In this document: one piece after another, positions 15,901-24,045 of the stretch | Layout: every line of letters starts with the position of its first letter | Position numbering within the stretch: position 1 is the first letter of the stretch | NCBI GenBank assembly: GCA_902492065.1 | Contig: CABUKE010000008.1 | Coordinates: 32,330-96,329 of the forward strand | DNA length: 64,000 nucleotides | Source: an uncultured Eubacteriales bacterium | GTDB taxonomy: Bacteria > Bacillota > Clostridia > UBA1381 > UMGS1253 | Reading direction: 5' to 3' | Translations under genes and position numbers: made by a program | The notes under the pieces: model-generated | What the model saw: the letters and a program-made list of their open reading frames with translations, nothing else | Told to the model about the DNA's origin: nothing | Database searches by the model: none

Positions 15901-17133
15901 ATGAGACGAGTGGTAGTGACCGGGCTTGGCGTAATCAGCCCGATTGGAAACGAGATTGATACATTTTGGAAGAACGTAAAAGACGGCGTATGCGGAATTG
16001 ATAAGGTAACGCGCTTTGATGCGAGTGCGTTTGCGTGCCAAGTGGCGGGCGAGGTCAAGGATTTTGAGCCGACGCAGTACATCGACCGGAAAGAGGCAAA
16101 GCGGATGGACCGCTACACGCACTTTGCGGTTGCGGCGGCAAAAATGGCGCTTGCTGACAGCGGGCTCGATTTGGAAAAAGAAGATATGAACCGCTTTGGC
16201 GTAATTACTGGCTCCGGTATTGGCGGCATCGAGACATTTGAGGCGCAGTCGAAGACCATGCTGGAAAAGGGGCCGGGGCGTGTCAGCCCGTTCTTTATCC
16301 CGATGATGATTTCCAATATTGCGGCGGCGCAGATTGCGATTATGACCGGCGCAAAGGGTGCGAATTTCAATGTAACGAGCGCATGTGCCTCCGGTACAAA
16401 TGCAATCGGTGAGGCATTCCGCGCAATTAAGTACGGCGCATGCGACGTAATCTGCGCCGGCGGCGCGGAGGCGGCAATCACACCGCTGTCGTTTGCAGGC
16501 TTTTGTAATATGAAGGCGCTGAGCACGCGAAACGACCCGAAACGCGCGAGCATTCCGTTCGACGCGGAGCGTGACGGCTTTGTTATGGGCGAAGGCGCGG
16601 GGATCCTCATTTTGGAAGAACTTGAGCACGCAAAGGCGCGCGGCGCGGAAATTTACTGTGAGATGGTCGGCTACGGCGCTACGGATGACGCATACCATGT
16701 AACGGCGCCTGCACCGGACGGCGAGGGCGGCGCACGGGCCATGCAGCTTGCCATTGACGAGGCGGGTGTACTGGCCTCGGATGTGGATTATATCAATGCA
16801 CACGGGACATCGACGCCATATAATGACAAATTTGAAACTGCAGCGATTAAGACCGTATTCGGCGAGCATGCTGGCAAAGTGGCGGTCAGCTCGACAAAAT
16901 CCATGACGGGACACCTGCTCGGCGGTGCCGGCGGCGTAGAGGGCGTCATCTGCGCGCTGTCGCTCAAAGATGGCTATATCCCGCAGACGATTGGGTATGA
17001 AAAAGCTGACCCGGAGTGTGACCTCGACTATGTGACCGAGGGCGGCCGAGAGCAGGCGATCAACTATGCGCTTTCCAACTCGCTTGGCTTTGGCGGACAC
17101 AATGCAAGTATATTATTTAAAAAATTTGCGTAA
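15901..17133 (+). CDS. fabF: 3-oxoacyl-ACP synthase II FabF
   Basis: A 410-residue elongating condensing enzyme. The Cys-His-His triad is present: C162 (TSACASGTNA), H301 (NAHGTSTPYND) and H338 (SMTGHLLGGAGG). It starts with RRVVVTGLGVISPIGN and has normal length. It is the only elongation KAS in the window. The accBCDA genes that often follow fabF in Firmicutes are absent; rnc follows after 40 bases. Confidence 0.96.
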   Translation: MRRVVVTGLGVISPIGNEIDTFWKNVKDGVCGIDKVTRFDASAFACQVAGEVKDFEPTQYIDRKEAKRMDRYTHFAVAAAKMALADSGLDLEKEDMNRFGVITGSGIGGIETFEAQSKTMLEKGPGRVSPFFIPMMISNIAAAQIAIMTGAKGANFNVTSACASGTNAIGEAFRAIKYGACDVICAGGAEAAITPLSFAGFCNMKALSTRNDPKRASIPFDAERDGFVMGEGAGILILEELEHAKARGAEIYCEMVGYGATDDAYHVTAPAPDGEGGARAMQLAIDEAGVLASDVDYINAHGTSTPYNDKFETAAIKTVFGEHAGKVAVSSTKSMTGHLLGGAGGVEGVICALSLKDGYIPQTIGYEKADPECDLDYVTEGGREQAINYALSNSLGFGGHNASILFKKFA

Positions 17134-17173
17134 CTTACTACAGAATGGAAAACAAAGAGAGGCGGCGCGTAAC

Positions 17174-17899
17174 ATGAGCGGCGAAGGACGCAGCGGACAC
17201 AGCGAGTCCTACCTGGCGGAGTTTGAAAAGAAAATTGGATACAGATTTAAGGACAAGGCGCTGCTCCGTCATGCGCTGTCCCATACGTCGTACACAAACG
17301 AGCATGGCATGGAGAAATATGAAAGCAATGAGCGGCTTGAGTTTTTGGGCGATGCTATCGTAGATATGGTGGTGAGCGACTACCTGTACCGGCACAACAG
17401 CACAGAGCCGGAGGGTACGCTGACCAAGTGGCGTGCCAGCGTTGTATGCGAGGCGTCGTTTGCCCACATTGCGGCGGGGATGGATTACGGTGCATACCTG
17501 CTTCTGGGAAAAGGCGAGGAGGCGACCGGCGGGCGGAACCGCAGCAGCGTGCTTGCCGATGCGTTTGAAGCTGTGATTGCGGCTATGTATCTGGACAGCG
17601 ACATAAAGACCGTGTCGGGCTGGATTATCCGGCATTTACAGGAGGAAATCGAGCTTGCCATGGAAGGCAAGACGGCGAAGGATTATAAAACGCTTTTGCA
17701 GGAGTTGGTGCAGAAGGGCGAGCAGGGAAAGGTTTCTTACCGGGTGACGGACGAGCGCGGGCCGGACCACGCAAAAACGTTTTGCGTTGAGGTGCTGATT
17801 GACGGCAAGCATGTTGCAGACGGTTCGGGAACGAGCAAAAAGGACGCGGAGCAGGCGGCTGCCGGCGCGGCGGTCAAGGCGATTACAAAAAAGAGATAG
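17174..17899 (+). CDS. rnc: Ribonuclease III
   Basis: A 241-residue double-strand RNase processing rRNA precursors and regulatory RNAs. The nuclease signature NERLEFLGDAIVD is at residues 52-64 with a second acidic pair in LADAFEAVIAAMYLD; a dsRNA-binding domain fills about 165-240 (DYKTLLQELVQ ... GSGTSKKDAEQAAA). The start ATG 17174 sits behind AGAGAGGCGG; the longer frame overlaps fabF without a site. It ends at a strong terminator, closing the fap-fab-rnc unit. Confidence 0.95.
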   Translation: MSGEGRSGHSESYLAEFEKKIGYRFKDKALLRHALSHTSYTNEHGMEKYESNERLEFLGDAIVDMVVSDYLYRHNSTEPEGTLTKWRASVVCEASFAHIAAGMDYGAYLLLGKGEEATGGRNRSSVLADAFEAVIAAMYLDSDIKTVSGWIIRHLQEEIELAMEGKTAKDYKTLLQELVQKGEQGKVSYRVTDERGPDHAKTFCVEVLIDGKHVADGSGTSKKDAEQAAAGAAVKAITKKR

Positions 17900-17906
17900 A
17901 ACTGTG

Positions 17907-17936
17907 CGGGCTGTGGAAAGGTACAGCCCGTTTTTT
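17907..17936 (+). terminator. Terminator after rnc
   Basis: CGGGCTGT and ACAGCCCG pair around GGAAAGGT, followed by TTTTTT. It ends the fatty-acid operon just before the radical SAM gene. Confidence 0.9.
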
Positions 17937-17951
17937 CACGGGAGGATTCGC

Positions 17952-18944
17952 ATGAGGAAAGTCAATATTCCTGTCTTTGTACCGCATCTGGGCTGCCCGC
18001 ATGGCTGTGTATTTTGCAATCAGAGGCAAATCACCGGACAGGCAGACGCCATGACGCCGGACAAGGCGCGGCAAATCATACAGCAGGCGATAAAAACAAT
18101 TGACAGAGAGAACACATATGTTGAGATTGCCTTTTTCGGCGGAAGCTTTACGGCGATACCGCTGCCGGAACAGGAGGCGTTTCTGCACGCGGTGGAACCG
18201 TACCGGCGCGGCGGCATGGTGGACGGGATACGGCTTTCGACGCGGCCGGACTGCATCAGGGAAGAAAACCTTTCTTTGCTGCGCAGCTATGGAGTAACAA
18301 GCATCGAACTGGGCGTACAGTCGAGTGACGGCGATGTTTTGGCGAAAAGCCAGCGTGGGCACACGTTTGCCGATGTGGAAGCGGCGGCGCGGATGATCAA
18401 ACATTTTGGATTCGAGCTGGGACTGCAAATGATGCTCGGCCTGCCGGGTGACACGTGGGAAAAGTCGCTCAAAACGGCGGCGGATATTGCCGCACTGTCG
18501 CCGGATACAGCGCGGATTTACCCCACTGTTGTGCTGCGCGGCAGTGCGTTGTGTGAATTGTACGAAAATGGATTGTATGTGCCGCTGACGCTGGAAGAGG
18601 CGGTGGCGTGGTGCGCGCAGATTTATGCGCGCTTCACACAAAGCGGTATCACCGTATTGCGAATGGGACTGATGACGTCGGAGGATTTGCGCGGCGGACT
18701 TGTGGCAGGACCGTACCATCCGGCATTTGGCGAGTTGGTGTACGCACATCTGTTTTTAGATAAAATGCGGGCGTTGCTTGCTGGATACACCGGCGGTGAG
18801 GCGGCACTGCGCGTTAATCCGAAAGACCGCTCAAAGGCAGCGGGCCACCGGCGGCATAATCTTGAAACCATAAAAAATGAACTGGGTGTAAAGATTACGT
18901 TGATTGGCGATGAAAGTGTTGAACCTGGGACCATAATATGCTAA
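17952..18944 (+). CDS. Radical SAM protein (Elp3-like subgroup, no acetyltransferase domain)
   Basis: A 330-residue protein with the cluster motif CPHGCVFC (C15, C19, C22) binding a 4Fe-4S cluster and SAM. It has IAFFGGSFTAIP and GLPGDTWEKSLKTA, features of Elp3/HemN-type radical SAM barrels. Full Elp3 proteins are longer and carry a C-terminal GNAT domain that is missing here. In Clostridia this gene commonly sits between rnc and smc; its substrate is unknown (a tRNA or lipid role is only a guess). The ribosome binding site is GGGAGGA. Confidence 0.85.
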   Translation: MRKVNIPVFVPHLGCPHGCVFCNQRQITGQADAMTPDKARQIIQQAIKTIDRENTYVEIAFFGGSFTAIPLPEQEAFLHAVEPYRRGGMVDGIRLSTRPDCIREENLSLLRSYGVTSIELGVQSSDGDVLAKSQRGHTFADVEAAARMIKHFGFELGLQMMLGLPGDTWEKSLKTAADIAALSPDTARIYPTVVLRGSALCELYENGLYVPLTLEEAVAWCAQIYARFTQSGITVLRMGLMTSEDLRGGLVAGPYHPAFGELVYAHLFLDKMRALLAGYTGGEAALRVNPKDRSKAAGHRRHNLETIKNELGVKITLIGDESVEPGTIIC

Positions 18945-18964
18945 AATAAAATTCAGGTGATTTT

Positions 18965-19423
18965 ATGAATCTTTGGCAAAACTTTGAGATTGATAAAACG
19001 AAATGGATGAATAGCGGGATTTCTTTTCGGTATGAAAAGGGAATAGATAAAGAACTAAAAAGAAAATTTACCTTGTTTGCCAAATGGCTAAGGCGTACGT
19101 ATGTTTTTCCTGTACATATGAATGTCTATGTAAAAGACTGCATAAAAGTCAGGCTTTTGAGCGGGGCGATGGCTTACGGGAGCTTTCGCTGGTTTGAGAA
19201 TAGGGCGCCGTATATCCGGATACCTGTAAAAATAGAATCACAGTTATACGAGACATTTTCGCGGGAGGAACTTTATGAACAGGTTCTTTCTTCACTTGTT
19301 CATGAGCTGAGCCATTACTATCAATGGGTTTTAGACTTGAAGCAGGACAATGCAACGTCGGAACGGCAGGCGGATTATTTTAGGTATCGTATTATTGATA
19401 AATATTACACGTTTGTATCTTGA
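18965..19423 (+). CDS. SprT-like putative zinc metallopeptidase
   Basis: A 152-residue protein with the HExxH-type motif VHELSHYYQW near residue 113 and a downstream acidic residue in SERQADYFRYRI that could be the third zinc ligand. This resembles SprT-like or minimal gluzincin proteins, though the family cannot be named with certainty. No signal peptide is seen, so it is likely cytoplasmic. Base composition is more AT-rich than the flanking radical SAM and smc genes, suggesting a later insertion into an otherwise conserved gene order. Confidence 0.7.
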   Translation: MNLWQNFEIDKTKWMNSGISFRYEKGIDKELKRKFTLFAKWLRRTYVFPVHMNVYVKDCIKVRLLSGAMAYGSFRWFENRAPYIRIPVKIESQLYETFSREELYEQVLSSLVHELSHYYQWVLDLKQDNATSERQADYFRYRIIDKYYTFVS

Positions 19424-19462
19424 CAGCGGTACGCGCCGCCGTACACAGAAGGGGAGAGTCGT

Positions 19463-22400
19463 TTGTACTTAAAGGGAATCGAGCTGACAGGTTTTAAATC
19501 CTTTGCCGACAAGACACGCCTGACGTTTGAGCCGGGCGTGACGTCGATCGTGGGGCCGAATGGGAGCGGAAAGAGCAATATTTCCGACGCGATCCGTTGG
19601 GTCATGGGCGAAATGAGCGCAAAGAGCCTGCGCGGGGCGAACATGCAGGATGTTATCTTCGCCGGGACACAGACGCGCAAGCCTCTCGGCTTTGCACAGG
19701 TGAGTCTGACGCTCGACAACAGCGACCACGCGCTCGGTATCGAATATGGAGAGGTCACCGTGACGCGGCGGGTATACCGCAGCGGCGAGAGCGAATATGC
19801 CATCAACGGCGCGTCGTGTCGGCTCAAGGACATCCACGAGTTGTTCATGGACACAGGGCTCGGCCGCGACGGTTATTCGATTATTGGGCAGGGAAAGGTC
19901 AACGAAATTATTTCCGGAAAAGCGGACGATCGGCGCGGTATCTTTGACGAGGCGGCGGGCATCTCGAAGTACCGCCACCGGAAGGAGGAAGCAGAGCGCA
20001 AGCTCGCACACACGGAGGAAAACCTTGTCCGCGTAAACGACATTGTGGCGGAGCTTTCCAATCAGGTGGAGCCGCTTTTTAAGCAGTCGCAGAAGGCGCG
20101 CCAGTACCTTGATTTGCGTGAGGAAATGAAAAAGCTGGAAATCAACCTCTTTTTGCAGACGGTCGACAGGCTCAAGCGGGAGATTGCGGACACGGCGAAG
20201 TCGTTTGCTGTGGTAACGGAACAGCTTACCGCCATGCAGACCGAAAATGCGAAAACGGATGAAGAGATTGACCGGGTCAACGCATTGGCGGACGAATTGG
20301 AGGAGAAAATTGAGGCGCGGCGCGGGGAAAACGCGGACGCGGAGCTTCGTATCAAAGGATTGCTCGGCGAGGCCGAGGTGCTCAAAAATACGGCCGCTTC
20401 AAACGAAACGCTCATTGTGCGAATCGGGGGCGAAATCGCCCAGTTGGAAGAGAAAATAGAAGGGCTTTCGCAGGCGGCGGAAGCAATTGCTTTGGAAAAA
20501 CAGGAAAAGCAGGCGGCGCTTACGCAGCTTGAGGAGGAGGCCGCGCGGGCCGCGGAGGAGAACCAGGCGTTTTCGGGCCGCGCGCTTGCGCTCGGCGAAC
20601 AGATTAACGCAATAAAAGCCGGTGTAATTGAAAAACTCAACGACATTGCGGCGCTAAAAGCAAAGCTCAGCTCGCTTGAGGCATTTAAAAAGAGCTTTTT
20701 ACAGCGGCGAGAGGCCATATGGCTGGAAAAAGAGAGCATGGGTGCGGAGCTTGCACAAATTGAGGAAGCGCGGCAGAAAGCGGCCATTTCTGCTGAAGCG
20801 GCGCAGAGTCGGATGGATGCGGAGCAGAAGGAGCTTGCCTTGCTTACGGAGAGGGCAGAGACGGCGCAGCGCGCACTTGCGGCGGCGAAGAACGACGCCG
20901 CGGCGAAAAATGCGGTGCTGACGCGGGAGTTGTCGCGTCTGCACATGCTTATGGAGATGGAAAAGGACTTTGAAGGCTTTGCTAAGAGCGTTAAGGGCGT
21001 GCTTGCAGCACATAAGGACGGGCGGCTTGGCGGCGCAAAGGTGCATGGCGCGCTGTCGTCGCTGATTGGCGTGCCGAAGGAGTACGTCACGGCAATTGAG
21101 GCCCTGCTTGGCGGCGCACTGCAAAATGTGGTCGTCGAAAGCGAGCAGGATGCAAAAACGGCGATTGAATATCTCAAGCGCAGCCACTTGGGCCGTGTGA
21201 CGTTTCTGCCTGTATCGTCGGTCAAAGGCCGCATGCTCGAAAATCAGCGTGCCGTCGGGGAATGTCCCGGTTATGTGGGCCTTGCGAGCGAGCTTGTATC
21301 GTGCGACGCGCGCTATGATGCGATAATTGCCAGCCTGCTCGGCAGGTGTGTGGTCGTTGATACAATGGACCATGCAATCGCTGTAAGCCGAAAGTTTGGC
21401 TACAAGTTCCGCGTGGCGACGCTGGAAGGCGAATTGTTAAACGCCGGCGGGTCGATTACGGGCGGCAGCATGAATAAGACGACAGGGCTTCTTAGCCGTG
21501 CGGCGGAAATACATACGCTGCGTGCTTCGACAAAAGAGAAGCAGACTGCGCTGGACGCTGTGCTGGCGCGGCAGGCCGCGCTTGAACAGGAGATGGAGCA
21601 ACTTGCGGCGGCACGGCGCGGCACGGACGCGCTGTTGCGCACGGCGGAACAGGATTTGATTCGCGCACGGGCGGAGCAGGAGCATGTCGAGAGTTTGGCG
21701 CAGGCGAAAAAGCTGTTCGGTGAGTCCATGGAGGGCGAGCTTGCGCAGATTGAGGAACAGATAAAGGATGCGAATGAGCAGATTGCCGAGTTGATTAACC
21801 GAACGACAAAGGAAGAGCTTACAATTGAGGCAGACCAGCAGAAAGCAGCCGAACAGGAGGCTGCGCTTGCAGAGCTGGAGGCTACGCGCGGCACAGTTGC
21901 CGAGCGCGTCAACGAAACAAACATTGCGCTGACTGCGGCGCGCAAAGACATTGCCGCATGTGACTACCGGATACGCGATACAAAGGCGCAGGCCGAGGCC
22001 GCACGCGGCGAGATTGCGGCGAAGCAAGCGGATATAGATGGGCTAAAGGAAAAAAACAGTTCGATTGCAGCGCAGGTTCGGGAAAAGGGAGAACAAGCCG
22101 CCACAGTACAGGAGCAGGCAAAGACGCTGCTCGGTGCAGTTGCTGCGCTGTGTGAGGAGCGCGACGCGGCACGTATGCGTGCGCGAAGCTTGCTGGAAGA
22201 AAATAAGGAAGCACGCGAGCAGATATACGCACTCAAGGAGGAACAGAGCCGGATTGACAATAAGCGCACCAAACAGGAGGGCGAATTGGATGCAATTACG
22301 GCAAAAATTTGGGAAGAATATGAAGTGACATACCTGAGCGCGAAGGAGTACGAAACGGATGTTGGGCCGATAAGTGCGGCGAAAGGGCGTGTGGGTGAGC

Positions 22401-23041
22401 TGCGCGCAAAAATACGCGCACTCGGGAACGTCAATGTTGACGCAATCGAGGAATACAAGTCTGTCAAAGAGCGGTTCGACTTTTTGTCGGGCCAGGCGAC
22501 CGACCTTGCCGGGGCGAAGGAAAGCCTTGAAAAGCTGATTGAGTCGATTCAGGAGAAGATGAAAAAACAGTTTAAAGAGCAGTTTGCAGTCATCGGCCGT
22601 CACTTCTCGGAAACATTTGCCGAGCTGTTTGGCGGCGGACGGGCGGAACTGCGCCTGACCGACCCGGACGACGTGCTGGGCAGTGGAGTTGAGATTGATG
22701 CCCAGCCGCCGGGGAAAAAGCTGCAAAACCTGAGCCTGTTGTCAGGCGGGGAGATGGCGTTCACGGCAATTGCGCTGCTGTTCGCAATTTTGAAGGTGCG
22801 GCCTACGCCGTTCTGCGTGCTCGACGAGATTGAGGCCGCGCTCGATGAGTCAAACGTGTACCGCTTTGCAGACTATGTGAAAGCGTATAGCAAAAAGACG
22901 CAGTTTATCTTAGTGACGCACCGGCGCGGTACGATGGAAGCGGCGGATTTGCTCTATGGCGTGACCATGCAGGAAAAGGGCGTATCGAAGCTTCTGGCCC
23001 TGCACTTGGACGAGGCGGTGCGGACGGCGCAGGCAAAATAG
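19463..23041 (+). CDS. smc: Chromosome segregation protein SMC
   Basis: A 1192-residue condensin ATPase. The N-terminal head has FKSFADKTRL and Walker A GPNGSGKSN (residues 31-39). Long coiled coils follow to the hinge (about 490-660, with ITGGSMNKTTGLLSR nearby), then a return coil and the C-terminal head with LSLLSGGEMAFTAIALLFAI and Walker B CVLDEIEAALDESN. It organises and segregates the nucleoid with ScpA/ScpB (not in this window). The start is TTG 19463 behind GGGGAGAG. It is followed by ftsY after 27 bases, the usual Firmicutes arrangement. Confidence 0.97.
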   Translation: MYLKGIELTGFKSFADKTRLTFEPGVTSIVGPNGSGKSNISDAIRWVMGEMSAKSLRGANMQDVIFAGTQTRKPLGFAQVSLTLDNSDHALGIEYGEVTVTRRVYRSGESEYAINGASCRLKDIHELFMDTGLGRDGYSIIGQGKVNEIISGKADDRRGIFDEAAGISKYRHRKEEAERKLAHTEENLVRVNDIVAELSNQVEPLFKQSQKARQYLDLREEMKKLEINLFLQTVDRLKREIADTAKSFAVVTEQLTAMQTENAKTDEEIDRVNALADELEEKIEARRGENADAELRIKGLLGEAEVLKNTAASNETLIVRIGGEIAQLEEKIEGLSQAAEAIALEKQEKQAALTQLEEEAARAAEENQAFSGRALALGEQINAIKAGVIEKLNDIAALKAKLSSLEAFKKSFLQRREAIWLEKESMGAELAQIEEARQKAAISAEAAQSRMDAEQKELALLTERAETAQRALAAAKNDAAAKNAVLTRELSRLHMLMEMEKDFEGFAKSVKGVLAAHKDGRLGGAKVHGALSSLIGVPKEYVTAIEALLGGALQNVVVESEQDAKTAIEYLKRSHLGRVTFLPVSSVKGRMLENQRAVGECPGYVGLASELVSCDARYDAIIASLLGRCVVVDTMDHAIAVSRKFGYKFRVATLEGELLNAGGSITGGSMNKTTGLLSRAAEIHTLRASTKEKQTALDAVLARQAALEQEMEQLAAARRGTDALLRTAEQDLIRARAEQEHVESLAQAKKLFGESMEGELAQIEEQIKDANEQIAELINRTTKEELTIEADQQKAAEQEAALAELEATRGTVAERVNETNIALTAARKDIAACDYRIRDTKAQAEAARGEIAAKQADIDGLKEKNSSIAAQVREKGEQAATVQEQAKTLLGAVAALCEERDAARMRARSLLEENKEAREQIYALKEEQSRIDNKRTKQEGELDAITAKIWEEYEVTYLSAKEYETDVGPISAAKGRVGELRAKIRALGNVNVDAIEEYKSVKERFDFLSGQATDLAGAKESLEKLIESIQEKMKKQFKEQFAVIGRHFSETFAELFGGGRAELRLTDPDDVLGSGVEIDAQPPGKKLQNLSLLSGGEMAFTAIALLFAILKVRPTPFCVLDEIEAALDESNVYRFADYVKAYSKKTQFILVTHRRGTMEAADLLYGVTMQEKGVSKLLALHLDEAVRTAQAK

Positions 23042-23068
23042 ATAGAAAACGGGAAAGGATACGGAAAA

Positions 23069-23977
23069 ATGGGGTTTTTTGATAAGCTGAAAAAAGGACT
23101 GACCAAAACGCGCGATGCGTTTGCTGAAAAGGTGAACACCGTGTTTGCCACCTTTGTTAAGGTGGATGAGGAGTTGTTTGAGGAGCTGGAAGAAGCGCTG
23201 ATAACAGCGGACGTCGGGATGGAAACGTCCATGTATATCATCGAGGAGCTGCGCGACCGCGTAAAGAAAGCGCGTATCGAGGACGCAGACGGTGTAAAGG
23301 CGAAATTGCAGGAAATTATCGCCGAGATTATGGCTGAGCAGGAAACGGAGCTTGACCTTTCCGGAACGCCGGCGGTTATCCTTGTGATTGGCGTCAATGG
23401 CGTGGGCAAGACGACCACGATTGGGAAGCTTGCCGCGCGGTTTAAGGCGGACGGTAAGCGGGTCATGCTTGCGGCGGCGGACACGTTCCGTGCGGCGGCG
23501 ATTGACCAGTTGCAAATTTGGGCTGACCGGAGCGGGTGCGAAATTATCAAGCACAGCGAGGGCGCGGACCCGAGCGCCGTTGTGTTCGATGCGGTGAACG
23601 CGGCGAAGGCGCGCGGCGTAGATGTGCTGATTTGCGATACAGCGGGCCGGCTGCATAACAAAAAGAATCTGATGGACGAACTGGGAAAAATCGGCCGCGT
23701 GGTGGAGCGGGAAGCGCCTGCGTCGTCGCGCCATGTCTTTTTGGTGCTTGACGCAACAACGGGCCAGAATGCCATCAGTCAGGCTAAACTGTTCGGCGAG
23801 GCGGCCAGCATTGACGGCATCGTGCTGACCAAGCTGGACGGCACGGCAAAAGGCGGCGTGGTGATTGGCATTTGCCGGGAGCAGAACATTCCGGTACGCT
23901 ATGTCGGCGTTGGAGAAGGAATCGACGATATGCAGCCGTTTGATGCGGCGGATTTTGCAAAGGCGTTGTTTGAATGA
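23069..23977 (+). CDS. ftsY: Signal recognition particle receptor FtsY
   Basis: A 302-residue NG-domain GTPase that docks SRP-ribosome complexes at the membrane. It lacks the long acidic A domain and begins with GFFDKLKKGLTKTRDAF, normal for Firmicutes. GTPase motifs: GVNGVGKTTTIGKLA (G1), AADTFRAAAIDQL (G2), CDTAGRLHNKKNLM (G3) and TKLDGTAKGG (G4). The ribosome binding site is GGGAAAGGA. Co-transcribed with smc. Confidence 0.97.
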   Translation: MGFFDKLKKGLTKTRDAFAEKVNTVFATFVKVDEELFEELEEALITADVGMETSMYIIEELRDRVKKARIEDADGVKAKLQEIIAEIMAEQETELDLSGTPAVILVIGVNGVGKTTTIGKLAARFKADGKRVMLAAADTFRAAAIDQLQIWADRSGCEIIKHSEGADPSAVVFDAVNAAKARGVDVLICDTAGRLHNKKNLMDELGKIGRVVEREAPASSRHVFLVLDATTGQNAISQAKLFGEAASIDGIVLTKLDGTAKGGVVIGICREQNIPVRYVGVGEGIDDMQPFDAADFAKALFE

Positions 23978-24045
23978 TAGATTGGGGCTAGTTGGGTGAT
24001 TGTTAGCGCGGCGTATAGGGGCGCCGCGGAAAGGGTGGTGGCATA

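Noticed and set aside
15796..17100. Long antisense frame (434 codons) opposite fabF
   Set aside because: Arg/His/Cys-rich translation typical of a complement frame of a GC-biased gene; fabF on the plus strand is certain.
20062..21234. Long antisense frame (390 codons) inside smc
   Set aside because: Ser/Ala-rich shadow of the repetitive coiled-coil codons of smc, with no ribosome binding site.
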